Source: Verrucomicrobiota bacterium
GTDB lineage: Bacteria; Verrucomicrobiota; Verrucomicrobiia; Chthoniobacterales; UBA10450
DNA: 18,147 nt
NCBI GenBank assembly: GCA_003219355.1
Contig: QHOQ01000025.1
Coordinates: 1 to 18,147 of the forward strand
Direction of reading: 5' to 3'
A program made the position numbers and the translations under genes. Position 1 is the first letter of the stretch; each line of letters begins with the position of its first letter. The notes under the pieces are model-generated. The model had not been told where the DNA came from. It saw only the letters and a list, made by a program, of their open reading frames with translations, and made no database searches. This document shows positions 1-8,313 of this stretch, in pieces.

Positions 1-1020
1 TGCCGAAGCCACTTGACGCAAAAATTTAAGTTCATTGAGGCATTTGCCAGTCCCCTCCGCAACCGCGCTGAGCGGATCTTCAGCGACATGGACAGGCAAA
101 CCTGTTTCCTCGCTTAAAAGCTTGTCGAACCCCCGCAGCAATGCGCCGCCGCCCGCCAGCACGAGCCCACGATCAACCAAGTCTGCCGAAAGCTCAGGCG
201 GACAGCGCTCAAGCGTGATGCGGACTGAATCGACGATTGTTGAGATCGGCTCAAGCAATGCTTCCCGGACTTCCTGCGAAGTGATCATGAGCGTTTTGGG
301 CAATCCCGCTACCAAATCACGCCCTTTGACTTCCACACTCGTTTCCTTTTCGCTCGGATACGCGGATCCAATTTTAATTTTGATCTCCTCGGCCGTACGC
401 TCGCCCACCATCAGGTTGTAAGCGCGCTTCATGTACTGGACGATGGCTTCATCGAGCTCATCTCCGGCCACCCGGACACTGCGACTAAAAACAATCCCCG
501 AGAGCGAAATGAGAGCCACTTCTGTCGTGCCACCGCCAATGTCGATGATCATGTTGCCCGCGGGATCCTGCACCGGAAGTCCCACTCCAATTGCCGCCGC
601 CATCGGTTCTTCGATCAAATAAACCTCGCGCGCGCCCGCATGTGTCGCCGATTCGCGCACCGCGCGCTTTTCCACTTCGGTAATCCCGGATGGGACTGCT
701 ATAACGACGCGTGGTCTCGCACGGACCCGGCGATTGTGGACTTTCGTAATGAAATGTCGCAGCATTGCCTCCGTTACTTCGAAGTCTGCAATCACGCCAT
801 CTTTTAGCGGGCGCACTGCAACAATGTTCGCCGGCGTGCGGCCGAGCATTCGCTTCGCTTCATCCCCTACCGCCAGCACTTTGTTCGTGCCGGCTTGCAC
901 TGCTACCACTGAGGGCTCGCGCAACACGATCCCCTGATCTTTTACGTAAACAAGCGTGTTCGCCGTGCCAAGATCGATGCCGATGTCGCTGGATAACCAG
1001 CCGAAAAGTCCGTTAAACAT
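1..1020 (-). CDS. mreB: Rod shape-determining protein MreB (3' end outside window)
   Basis: This is the bacterial actin homologue that polymerises under the inner membrane and positions the elongation peptidoglycan machinery. Reading the complement from an ATG at 1018-1020 gives 340 uninterrupted residues up to the window edge, so only the last few residues (MreB is usually about 335-350) are missing. Visible actin-fold motifs are the phosphate-1 loop DLGTANT (residues 16-22), EEP (137-139), the phosphate-2 loop DIGGGT (160-165) and the adenosine motif LAGGGALLRG (288-297). The start MFNGLFGWLSSDIGIDLG puts a short amphipathic leader before the first strand, as expected for a membrane-binding MreB. 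It is divergent from rpe, with 245 bases between. A short hairpin (1022-1036) sits just before the start and no clear Shine-Dalgarno is seen. mreC would be expected downstream, outside this window. Identity is very secure. Confidence 0.97.
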   Translation of the reverse strand, partial: MFNGLFGWLSSDIGIDLGTANTLVYVKDQGIVLREPSVVAVQAGTNKVLAVGDEAKRMLGRTPANIVAVRPLKDGVIADFEVTEAMLRHFITKVHNRRVRARPRVVIAVPSGITEVEKRAVRESATHAGAREVYLIEEPMAAAIGVGLPVQDPAGNMIIDIGGGTTEVALISLSGIVFSRSVRVAGDELDEAIVQYMKRAYNLMVGERTAEEIKIKIGSAYPSEKETSVEVKGRDLVAGLPKTLMITSQEVREALLEPISTIVDSVRITLERCPPELSADLVDRGLVLAGGGALLRGFDKLLSEETGLPVHVAEDPLSAVAEGTGKCLNELKFLRQVASA

Positions 1021-1265
1021 GAATTAGTTTCTAATTTTGCAAATTGTCCAGTCTGGCGGAAGCGCGTCACTTTGTCGATCTTCGCAGCAAACCGTGCGCT
1101 GCGAGCGCAATTCGACCCGGCTGAAACGCCGTAACATGAAACAGACCCTCGCGGCGTCAAGCTTTAATCGTCAGAGCGTTACCGTATCAACCTTAAACCC
1201 GGTACGAAGTAATCGCATCAACTCTTCAAGATTGAACGTTGTCCCTCGACCATTAGAGTTCCGCC
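1021..1265. other. Divergent mreB/rpe intergenic region
   Basis: These 245 bases separate divergent mreB and rpe and must hold both promoters, but I see no convincing sigma70 pair for either. The clearest structure is a 6-bp inverted repeat, AATTAG-TTT-CTAATT at 1022-1036, directly upstream of the mreB start. On the complement TTGACG (1155-1160) is a possible -35 for mreB, but its -10 partner is poor. The open frames across the region have no family-like composition and are judged non-coding. Confidence 0.5.
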
Positions 1266-1934
1266 ATTAAAGCGAAACAAATCATCGTTGCTCCTTCAAT
1301 CCTCGCCGCCGATTTCTCCCGATTGGCTGACGAAATCCAGCGCGTCCAACAAGCTGGTGCCGACTGGATTCACTGCGACATTATGGATGGACATTTCGTC
1401 GATAATATTTCCTTCGGGCCGGCAATTGTCGATTTGGTCCGAAAGAATACGAAACTGCCGGTCGATGTACATCTCATGATCGAGCACGCCGATCATTACG
1501 TGCCACGCTTTATCAAAGCAGGTGCCAGCTCCATTACCGTTCATGTGGAGCGGGAAGCGAAACACGACGTCGGGAAAACTTTGCGCGCAATTCGCGATGC
1601 TGCTTGCCGGCCCGGCCTTACATTAAACCCCGCGACGTCATTTGAATCGGTTGAGCCGTTTCTCGACCAGATCGACATCTTGCTCGTGATGACCGTGCAT
1701 CCCGGTTTCGGCGGTCAATTGTTCCGGCCTGAGATGATGGAAAAAGTAAAACGCGCGCGCGATTGGAAAACGAAAACCGGCGCCAAGCTCGACATCGAAG
1801 TCGATGGAGGCATCAATGCCGACACCGCGCGCTTGTCGATCCAGAACGGCGCCAATGTCCTTGTTGCAGGCACTTCCATCTTCCACTCAGAAGATTATGG
1901 CGAAGCGATCCGGGAATTGCGGGGCATTAGATAG
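1266..1934 (+). CDS. rpe: Ribulose-phosphate 3-epimerase, probable ATT start
   Basis: The enzyme interconverts D-ribulose 5-phosphate and D-xylulose 5-phosphate in the pentose phosphate and Calvin pathways; it is a cytosolic TIM-barrel metalloenzyme. Counting from ATT at 1266 the protein has 222 residues, the normal length. It carries the N-terminal APSILAADF motif with catalytic Ser11, metal ligands His36 and Asp38 (HCDIMDGHF), His69 (VDVHLM), the HPGFGGQ loop (145-151) and catalytic Asp180 (EVDGGIN). An in-frame stop (TAG) lies at 1254-1256 and no ATG, GTG or TTG occurs between it and the conserved APSIL motif. The first ordinary start, TTG at 1323, would delete Ser11 and the first strand. 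ATT at 1266, giving a family-like MKAKQIIVAPS, is therefore the best call; a T/G base error is the alternative. It converges with gspE across 80 bases. Confidence 0.93.
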   Translation: MKAKQIIVAPSILAADFSRLADEIQRVQQAGADWIHCDIMDGHFVDNISFGPAIVDLVRKNTKLPVDVHLMIEHADHYVPRFIKAGASSITVHVEREAKHDVGKTLRAIRDAACRPGLTLNPATSFESVEPFLDQIDILLVMTVHPGFGGQLFRPEMMEKVKRARDWKTKTGAKLDIEVDGGINADTARLSIQNGANVLVAGTSIFHSEDYGEAIRELRGIR

Positions 1935-2014
1935 CGCGTGTCATCCCAGTCTGCGGAAGGACATTGCGCTGGTCGTTGCCGATCTTAGCGAGAACGCGAC
2001 AGCGATTGTCGATC

Positions 2015-3763
2015 TTAAGTTGTCTCCGCAGCAACGACCGGCCCGGCTTCCTCGGTCGTCTCGGCCATAACTTCGTCAGTTTGCGTGACTCGCACTACCT
2101 CTTCGATAGTTGTTTTGCCTTGCGCGACACGCCGCCAGCCATCCTGCCGCAACGTTTCCATGCCTTCGGAAATGGCGCATTGCTTGAGTTCGCCGCCGTC
2201 GCGTTTCTGCATGATCAGTTTTCTTAACGGTTCGGTTACCGAGCAAATCTCGTAAATGGCCGCGCGGCCCTGATAGCCGGTCTGCCGGCATTGATCGCAG
2301 CCCGCACCACGCCGGAACCGGGCGCCTAGTTCTTTCACAGGAAAGCCGATTTCCACGAGATAGTCACGCGGATAGTCCACCCATTGCACGCAATCTGGAC
2401 AGATCGTGCGCACGAGTCGTTGCGCGATGAACGCTTTTACAACCGAAGCGAGGAGAAAAGGCTCCACGTCCATGTCGAGCAAGCGCGTGATGCCACCGAC
2501 CGCATCGTTCGTGTGCAACGTGCTGAAGACGAGGTGACCGGTCATAGCTGCGCGAATCGCGATATCTGCCGTTTCGACGTCGCGAATTTCGCCGACCATA
2601 ACTACGTTCGGATCCTGTCGTAAAATATGGCGGAGACCTTTTGCGAAGGTGAGATCGATCTCTGGTTTCACGTCGATTTGCGAGACTCCCGGAATTCGAT
2701 ACTCGACCGGCTCTTCGATCGTGATAATCCGACGCTGCACTGAATTAATGCTGCTCAAGAAGCAATATAACGATGTCGACTTTCCGCACCCGGTCGGGCC
2801 GGTGAGCAAAATGATTCCGTTGGCATGAGCGAGCAGATTGCGAATGATGCCTTCCTGTTTCTTGCTCAGATCGAGACGATCGAAGTTGAACTGTTGTCCG
2901 CCGCGACTGAGCAACCGTAAGCTGATCGATTCGCCGTTTACCGTTGGAATAGTCGAAACGCGAACGTCGATCTCCTGATTGTTCCCGTGCAAATTCATGC
3001 GGCCGTCCTGCGGCAAACGTCGCTCCGCGATGTCCATGTGCGCCATCACTTTGAGACGTGAGATGATGGCGGACTGCAACAGGCGTAACTGCGGTGGGAC
3101 GGCGATCTCATGTAAGATTCCATCGATCCGATAACGAATGCGCAAATCGTTCTCCAGGGGCTCAACATGAATGTCAGTCGCGCGCTCGACGATCGCTTCG
3201 CGAATAATTTGGTTCACGAATTTGACAACGGATGCTTCTGGATCGTCCGCATTCAAATCGGTGCTTGTCTGCGCGTCCTGCAAAACCTCGAAGGCACGGT
3301 TCGTTTTCAGAATTTCATCAAAAGTTTCTGCGCCGATGCCGTAGAGAGTCTTGATTGCGCGCAGGAGTTGCGCACGAGGCACGAGAACCCATTCCGCCGG
3401 CTTTTTTAAGAGCTGCGATGCAAGCTGACGGCCGACTGAGTTGAACAGGTCGTAGGTCGCGAGCACCACGGAATTCTCCTTCGCTTCGATGGGGAGAATA
3501 TGGTGCTGAAAAACGAAACGGCTCGGCAAGATCGACAATGTCGTGCGATCGATTTTCTTGGCGTCTATTGAGACAACTGGCACCCGAAAGAAATTTCCGA
3601 TCGCGCCGAGGAAGCGTTGCTCATCCACTTTGCCGGAATCAAGCATCTGACCGACCCACGAGCCGCCGTTTAGGTTCAATGCCAGTTCCGCGGCCTCCTC
3701 GCGTGATTGCACACCGCTTTCGAGGAGCAAATTAATTAGCGATTGACTGGCCGCAGAGCTCAT
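2015..3763 (-). CDS. gspE: Type II secretion / type IV pilus assembly ATPase GspE (PilB-like)
   Basis: This cytoplasmic hexameric ATPase powers pseudopilus or pilus assembly. The 582-residue protein has an N-terminal MshEN/T2SSE-N region (about 1-150), then the N2-domain and RecA-like core. Visible are the Asp box RATDIHVEP (194-202), Walker A GPTGCGKST (322-330), Walker B with GEIRD (391-395) and the His box STLHTNDA (414-421). A tetracysteine zinc motif, CPDC (455-458) and CDQC (489-492), is typical of GspE and PilB and absent from PilT. All catalytic elements look intact. It is the last gene of the gspD unit, starting 8 bases after the stop of the small peptidoglycan-binding gene. Pairing with GspD favours GspE over PilB, but sequence alone cannot fully separate them. 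The C-terminal tail of about 20 residues is Glu/Thr/Ala/Val-rich and non-conserved. No clear Shine-Dalgarno precedes the ATG. Confidence 0.93.
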   Translation of the reverse strand: MSSAASQSLINLLLESGVQSREEAAELALNLNGGSWVGQMLDSGKVDEQRFLGAIGNFFRVPVVSIDAKKIDRTTLSILPSRFVFQHHILPIEAKENSVVLATYDLFNSVGRQLASQLLKKPAEWVLVPRAQLLRAIKTLYGIGAETFDEILKTNRAFEVLQDAQTSTDLNADDPEASVVKFVNQIIREAIVERATDIHVEPLENDLRIRYRIDGILHEIAVPPQLRLLQSAIISRLKVMAHMDIAERRLPQDGRMNLHGNNQEIDVRVSTIPTVNGESISLRLLSRGGQQFNFDRLDLSKKQEGIIRNLLAHANGIILLTGPTGCGKSTSLYCFLSSINSVQRRIITIEEPVEYRIPGVSQIDVKPEIDLTFAKGLRHILRQDPNVVMVGEIRDVETADIAIRAAMTGHLVFSTLHTNDAVGGITRLLDMDVEPFLLASVVKAFIAQRLVRTICPDCVQWVDYPRDYLVEIGFPVKELGARFRRGAGCDQCRQTGYQGRAAIYEICSVTEPLRKLIMQKRDGGELKQCAISEGMETLRQDGWRRVAQGKTTIEEVVRVTQTDEVMAETTEEAGPVVAAETT

Positions 3764-3771
3764 TCAGTAGT

Positions 3772-4167
3772 TCAAGGCAAATGCAGCGCCCACCGCACTG
3801 AATCAGTAAACGTGCCCGTGACGCGCATTGAATAATTCTTCTGAAGACGCGCAATTGCGCTGCCAACTTCTGGAGAGAAGACGCCGTCAATCGGGCCGCA
3901 ATAATAACCGAGCCTGCGCAACGCGGTCTGCATTGCGCCTACATAACCCGGCTGCAGAATCAATTGCTCTGGAGCCTTAAAATAATAATCAACACGCCAA
4001 CGATACCGTGGTGCGAAGTCGGTGGAGTTCACCGAACGTCCCTGATGCAGCAGGCCCCATTCGTCTCGTTGGGCCAACGGATCGACGGAACGAAAACAAT
4101 CATCGTCCCATGCCTGCGCTGTGGTTGCGCCGAGTCCAAGAATGAGAGTGAGAGCCATCCATTTCAT
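3772..4167 (-). CDS. Small secreted peptidoglycan-binding domain protein
   Basis: The 131-residue product starts with a Sec-type signal peptide (MKWMALTLILGLGATTAQA, probable cleavage near residue 19). The mature N-terminal part has no family I recognise. It is followed by a peptidoglycan_binding_1-like repeat at about 74-129: YVGAMQTALRRLGYYCGPID, then VFSPEVGSAIARLQK, then TGTFTDSVRWAL, matching the usual pattern of a helix, a G.Y.G..DG.FG.-like turn and A...FQ. Mature cysteines at 24 and 90 could form a disulphide in the periplasm. It lies between gspD (12 bases upstream) and gspE (8 bases downstream), so it is almost certainly co-transcribed. A natural inference is that it anchors the secretin or secretion complex to the cell wall, a job done by GspA, FimV or TsaP-type proteins elsewhere, but nothing here proves that. 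It could instead be an unrelated cell-wall protein. Confidence 0.8.
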   Translation of the reverse strand: MKWMALTLILGLGATTAQAWDDDCFRSVDPLAQRDEWGLLHQGRSVNSTDFAPRYRWRVDYYFKAPEQLILQPGYVGAMQTALRRLGYYCGPIDGVFSPEVGSAIARLQKNYSMRVTGTFTDSVRWALHLP

Positions 4168-4179
4168 AAAATAACTTTA

Positions 4180-6513
4180 CTACATATCTTTCGCCGCGGG
4201 AATATCGGGCGGCGGTAAGCGTAACTGTTTGCCGGTCTCCAGTTTCGGGCAATCCGGGCAATCGTCCTGGTCGAGCTCGGGTCCGAAGTGCATCCTGTCT
4301 TCCGTTTTTTGGCGCAGTCGATAAAGATCGAGCTTAGTCAGCGTCACCTCCGGACGCATCAAAATGATCAGCTCCGTGCGCATTTTATTGTTCGTAGTGC
4401 TGCGAAAAAGAGCGCCGAGATACGGGATGCGCGAGAGATAAGGAATGCCTGTATTATTCTTCTGCTTGCTGTCTTCAATCAACCCGCCAAGAACAATGGT
4501 TGATCCATTTCCCGCAGAAACATTCGTCCGGATGTAGCGCGTAGCGATATTTGGGATGTCGTTGCCATCTATTCTGGTCGAGCCTGCCAGGCTATCGAGC
4601 TTCTGTAAAATATCGAGCGACACCTCCTTCTCGGAATTAATCAGTGGCACCACTTCGAGCTGCAACGCGACCTTCTTGTATTCGATGCTCGATGCGACCG
4701 CAGCCACATTAGTTGTCGTGGTCGCATTCGTCAGGGTATTTACCGGAACCGGAATCTCCGTTCCGGACGCGATGATGGCCTTTTTGTTGTTACTCGTGAA
4801 AACGGTCGGCCGCGAAATCACTTTGAAGCGACCGGTCTGCTCTAACAGATGGACAATTGCCGCCAGATAATTGCCCGCCGCGACATACACATTCGTGCCA
4901 GTAGCTACGTTCTGAATAATTTGGCTGAAATTGATCAGATTAGCAGGATCGATAATTCCGTTGCCAATGATGGGTGAAGCAGACGGAGCAACAGAAGGCA
5001 CCGGAAGTGGCACACCAGTATTGCGTGAGATTCCCACCAATTTCTTATCGTATTTTGCGAAATAATCGACGCCGAATTCTTCGTTGTTACTGAGGGTCAG
5101 CTGGCCAATCACGGTGCTCAGCGCGACCTGCGGCGCTTTCACGTCCATTTCATCGAGAATCTTTCCTACCTTTACTACGACCTCACGATTGCCTAGTACG
5201 ATGATTGTGTTCGCGCGCTGATCAGCGATGAGTTTGGCGTTGCCAACCGTAACCGCCTTGGGCGAAGTATCCACAGGTTGCGTGGCGAGCTCCTCGGAAA
5301 TATTCAGCGTACTTCCCGTCGAAGTGGAAGTAGTCGAAGTGCTCGAAACGCCGCCTGAATAAGGATTAGCGACAGTTGCCGAGGTCGCCCGTACTGGCTG
5401 CGGTTGCGGCGACGGACTTGCGCCTCCAGCTTCCGCGCCGGGCTGGGCTGTCGCGCCTGGCTCCGTCAACGCCTGAACTAAAACCGGAAGAACGTCACCA
5501 GCCGAAATGTATCTTAGAGGTCGCGTGACCGGTTTTCCAAACTCAACGTTGGCATCAAACTCACGGATTAATTTGCGAATGAACGGCATGTTGATCGGCC
5601 GCGTCACGACATGAATGCGGTTGGTGCGAGCGTCGGCCGTGAGTTTGATTTTACCCACTACGACCGCTTCTTCCGATAGGCCGGTCGCTCCGCTAATTTC
5701 ATTTTCAACCGGGACCGGTTGCGGCACGGTGGGAGGCACTCGAACGGAGCGAATTCCAGGCTGGATCGAGGGTTGACCGCCCTTCTCGAACATATCTTTG
5801 AGCATGTCGCAGACTTTGGTCGCGTCAGCCCGTTCAAGCTTGATGAACTCACTCACCACCTCTGCCGGCGCCACGTCAACTTGCGCGATTACGCTCGCCA
5901 GCTGGCGAATGATGTCTGCGTTCTGCGTCACCAAAAGACTCGATGATTTCGGTAAGGCCAGGATATTTATCGAGCCTGCGCTTCCCTGGAAATATGCCAT
6001 CAACACTTGTTGAAGCTCCTGCGGGTCGGCGTACTGAAGCTTGAACAAAAAGCTAATAACCGGGTTCCCGGCGGGAATGTCAGCGAGGTCGGAAAGAATC
6101 GGCACCGCCGCTTTTCGAGGGTTCTGGCCGGCCCCAACGACTTCGACGATATCACGATCTGCCGGAACCATAGAGATCCCGTTCAAGGCGAGGCTCGTCT
6201 CGATAATTTTGATCGCCTCCTCGCGAGAAACGTCTTTGCTGATGAAAATGTTCACCTTGCCTTGGACAAAATTGTCCATCACCAGCTTTTTACCTGTGAG
6301 CTGCTCGTAAAGATGCAGCACATCGACCACGTCGCTATTTGGAAACTGGAGTCGAACCGTCCCCGGTGCGCCGGGAGGGGCCGTCGGATTGGCAGCCGCC
6401 GGGGTCGCTGCTGCGAGAGCGGGAAATGGCTCGGGCCGGACAGGAGCAACCTGCGCCGAAATAGCCGTGGCAGCCACAAGTCCGAGCGCCGCGCTGCAGA
6501 AAGGTCGATGCAC
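4180..6513 (-). CDS. gspD: Type II secretion system secretin GspD
   Basis: This is the outer-membrane secretin that forms the gated exit channel of type II secretion. The 777-residue protein begins at GTG (6511-6513) with a signal peptide (residues 1-20) and an Ala/Pro-rich linker (about 22-52). Then come N0 (about 55-125), N1 (about 150-215), N2 (about 218-325), N3 (about 327-460) and the secretin core (about 465-722). The core has VISRPTVFTSNNKKAIIASG (565-584) and the hallmark GIPYLSRIPYLGALFRS near 689-705, followed by TELIILMRPEV. N3 is interrupted by a Pro-, Ser- and Thr-rich insertion (about 351-402), longer than usual. The tail has a CPDC pair (752-755). A TTGACC-17-TAGCAT promoter lies just upstream. 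It is the first gene of the unit with the peptidoglycan-binding gene and gspE; gspC, F-K and L-M are not in this window. A PilQ-type secretin is the alternative. Confidence 0.93.
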   Translation of the reverse strand: MHRPFCSAALGLVAATAISAQVAPVRPEPFPALAAATPAAANPTAPPGAPGTVRLQFPNSDVVDVLHLYEQLTGKKLVMDNFVQGKVNIFISKDVSREEAIKIIETSLALNGISMVPADRDIVEVVGAGQNPRKAAVPILSDLADIPAGNPVISFLFKLQYADPQELQQVLMAYFQGSAGSINILALPKSSSLLVTQNADIIRQLASVIAQVDVAPAEVVSEFIKLERADATKVCDMLKDMFEKGGQPSIQPGIRSVRVPPTVPQPVPVENEISGATGLSEEAVVVGKIKLTADARTNRIHVVTRPINMPFIRKLIREFDANVEFGKPVTRPLRYISAGDVLPVLVQALTEPGATAQPGAEAGGASPSPQPQPVRATSATVANPYSGGVSSTSTTSTSTGSTLNISEELATQPVDTSPKAVTVGNAKLIADQRANTIIVLGNREVVVKVGKILDEMDVKAPQVALSTVIGQLTLSNNEEFGVDYFAKYDKKLVGISRNTGVPLPVPSVAPSASPIIGNGIIDPANLINFSQIIQNVATGTNVYVAAGNYLAAIVHLLEQTGRFKVISRPTVFTSNNKKAIIASGTEIPVPVNTLTNATTTTNVAAVASSIEYKKVALQLEVVPLINSEKEVSLDILQKLDSLAGSTRIDGNDIPNIATRYIRTNVSAGNGSTIVLGGLIEDSKQKNNTGIPYLSRIPYLGALFRSTTNNKMRTELIILMRPEVTLTKLDLYRLRQKTEDRMHFGPELDQDDCPDCPKLETGKQLRLPPPDIPAAKDM

Positions 6514-6536
6514 GATGTTATTTATGATGAGCGACG

Positions 6537-6565
6537 ATGCTAATAAATTGAGAACAGCGGGTCAA
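6537..6565 (-). promoter_or_regulatory. Predicted sigma70-type promoter of the gspD unit
   Basis: On the complement, TTGACC (6560-6565; 5 of 6 to the -35 consensus) is followed after exactly 17 bases by TAGCAT (6537-6542; 4 of 6 to the -10 consensus). The expected start point near 6530 leaves a leader of about 17 bases before the GTG at 6513, with no evident Shine-Dalgarno. Position and spacing fit well; no transcript data were available. Confidence 0.6.
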
Positions 6566-6635
6566 CCTGCTTCGCCCGGCCCAAACCAAACCTTGTTACT
6601 CGAACTGGACACGGCGGAGGATAGCTTATAAAAAA

Positions 6636-7184
6636 ATGTCATTCTTGCAAATGATTCGCCGTCTTTGCGTTCCAATTTCGAGGTGCCCCGGCTTTATCCG
6701 CCCAATTGCGCTCGTGCTTTTTGCCTCGGTGGGGGTATTTCTTGCATGGACAACTATTTCCTCAATTTCAGCAGCACCACTCGGAAAAGAGCAGGAGCGC
6801 CTGAGGATCGTTGCCCAGATTCGCTCGATCCTAAGCGCGCAACAGGACGCCTGGAACCGCGGCGATATCGATGGATTCATGAACGGATACGCCCGCTCAG
6901 AATCGACAATCTTTATTTCAGAAGATACACTCAGACGCGGCTGGGAAACGGTCCGCGACCGTTACAAGAAGAAATACTCGGATCGCGGGAAAATGGGGAC
7001 GCTCACTTTTTCCGATCTCGAGATCACGTCGCTGTCACCCGATTCGGCCGTTGTGCTTGGACGCTGGAGATTAGAGCGCGCAAACGATCGGCCGCATGGT
7101 CGCTTCACGCTCATCTTCAAGCGTCTGCCAGAAGGGTGGCGTATTGTGCACGACCACACGTCGGCCGCTGCGCCTGCCCGTTGA
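6636..7184 (+). CDS. Exported or membrane-anchored NTF2-fold protein (DUF4440/SnoaL-like)
   Basis: The 182-residue product has a hydrophobic segment at about 21-45 (FIRPIALVLFASVGVFLAW), acting as an uncleaved anchor or a long signal peptide, then a DUF4440/SnoaL-like NTF2 domain at about 55-176. Typical features are the first helix with QQDAWNRGDIDGFMNGYA (69-86), the central GWETVRDRYKKKY helix, and the final strands RFTLIFKRLPEGWRIVHDHTS (156-176). Proteins with this fold bind small molecules or act as modifying enzymes, but the substrate cannot be told here. It is divergent from gspD and converges with mpl with only 22 bases between. A GGAGG lies about 15-20 bases before the ATG, further than ideal; the second Met at residue 6 is an alternative start. 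Its function in this location is unknown. Confidence 0.8.
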   Translation: MSFLQMIRRLCVPISRCPGFIRPIALVLFASVGVFLAWTTISSISAAPLGKEQERLRIVAQIRSILSAQQDAWNRGDIDGFMNGYARSESTIFISEDTLRRGWETVRDRYKKKYSDRGKMGTLTFSDLEITSLSPDSAVVLGRWRLERANDRPHGRFTLIFKRLPEGWRIVHDHTSAAAPAR

Positions 7185-7206
7185 ATCGCGAAGTCCGAGT
7201 CACGAA

Positions 7207-8313
7207 TCACGCTCCCAAACGCGTGAGCAGTTTCTCGTGGATATTATCGAATCCGCCGTTGCTGAAAACAGCGACGATATCTTTTGGTCGCAACATCGGA
7301 ACGATTCGATCGACAATCGCGTCGGCATCCTGCTCGTAAAACGCCGGGTGACCCGCTTTTGAAATGGCGTCCACGACCGCCTCCGGATTTAGTCGATCGT
7401 CTTCCGGGATCTGCTCCAGCTTGGCGACTTGGGAAATAAAAACGCCGTCCGCGGCTTTCAACGCATCGGAAAGTCGCTGTTGAAAAACCGCGCGGCGCGT
7501 CGTGTTGGAGCGCGGCTCGAAAACGGCCCAGAGACGGTGGCCGCGATAGCGATGACGAAGCGCCTGCAGCGTGTTGGCAATCGCCGTGGGATGATGGGCG
7601 AAATCGTCGATCACTTTTACGCCACGCACTTCACCGCGCACTTCCTGCCGCCGGGCGATTCCGGAAAAACTCTTGAACGCATTGTCGATCTCTGTTTTCG
7701 GCACGTCGTAAAATCGCGCTGCCGTCGTCGCCATCGCCGCGTTACGCACATTAAATTCGCCGATGAGCGGAATTTCGAAGGTTTCCTCGCCAAGTTTGAA
7801 CTTTGAGCCACCCGACGAGTACGCGACTTCGCGGATCCTCTGCGCGCAATTCTTCGAGAACCCGACCTCGATCATTTGCGCAAGGCAATCTTTCGCGACG
7901 TCCACGCAATTCGCGTCGTCCCCGTTCAGCACCACCATGCCGTTTTGAGGAATAATATTGAGCAAACGCCGAAAGCTAAGCTTGATTTCATCGAGATTGT
8001 TGAAGATGTCGGCATGGTCAAACTCGACATTGTTTACGATGACCAATTCCGGCAGGTAATGAATAAACTTCGAGCGCTTATCGAAGAAAGCAGTGTCGTA
8101 TTCGTCGCCTTCAATCACAAAATATTTCGAATCGTTGAGTCGTGCACCTTGTCCAAAATTTTTTGGAAGTCCGCCAATTAAATAACCGGGTTTGCGTCCA
8201 GTCTTTTCCATGATCCAGGCCAGCAAAGCTGTTGTGGTTGTTTTGCCGTGCGTGCCAGTGACGACGAGATTATGCCGGCCGCGCAAAAAATAGTTTTTCA
8301 AAACCTCTGGCAA
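7207..8313 (-). CDS. mpl: Mpl murein tripeptide ligase, C-terminal part (separated by frameshift)
   Basis: Mpl joins recycled L-Ala-gamma-D-Glu-meso-DAP to UDP-N-acetylmuramic acid in the cytoplasm. This frame covers the ATP-binding and C-terminal domains: P-loop GTHGKTTTT, FVIEGDEYDTAFFDKRSKFI, VEFDHADIF, then DDFAHHPTAIANTL, FEPRSNTTR and the closing FSNGGFDNIH. FDKRSKF, FDHADIF and EPRSNT match Mpl rather than MurC. The in-frame reading has no true start of its own: the first usable codon is a TTG inside LYLSLPEVLKNYFLRG, which continues the N-terminal part at 8298-8594 in another frame. Restoring one base in the T run at 8330-8333 joins the two into about 462 residues, the normal Mpl length. 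Everything except that base looks intact. Its stop lies 22 bases from the end of the convergent NTF2-fold gene. Confidence 0.92.
   Translation of the reverse strand: MPEVLKNYFLRGRHNLVVTGTHGKTTTTALLAWIMEKTGRKPGYLIGGLPKNFGQGARLNDSKYFVIEGDEYDTAFFDKRSKFIHYLPELVIVNNVEFDHADIFNNLDEIKLSFRRLLNIIPQNGMVVLNGDDANCVDVAKDCLAQMIEVGFSKNCAQRIREVAYSSGGSKFKLGEETFEIPLIGEFNVRNAAMATTAARFYDVPKTEIDNAFKSFSGIARRQEVRGEVRGVKVIDDFAHHPTAIANTLQALRHRYRGHRLWAVFEPRSNTTRRAVFQQRLSDALKAADGVFISQVAKLEQIPEDDRLNPEAVVDAISKAGHPAFYEQDADAIVDRIVPMLRPKDIVAVFSNGGFDNIHEKLLTRLGA

Noticed and set aside
35..937. Plus-strand open frames opposite mreB
   Set aside because: They are low-complexity Ser/Arg-rich shadows of a fully conserved MreB on the complement.
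1323..1325. TTG as the rpe start
   Set aside because: It would remove the APSILAADF strand and catalytic Ser11, which are in frame upstream.
1935..2014. Terminator between convergent rpe and gspE
   Set aside because: No stable stem with a T-run was found in the 80 bases.
6007..6543. 178-codon plus-strand frame opposite gspD
   Set aside because: It lies fully within the N0-N1 coding region of gspD, with no recognisable domain.
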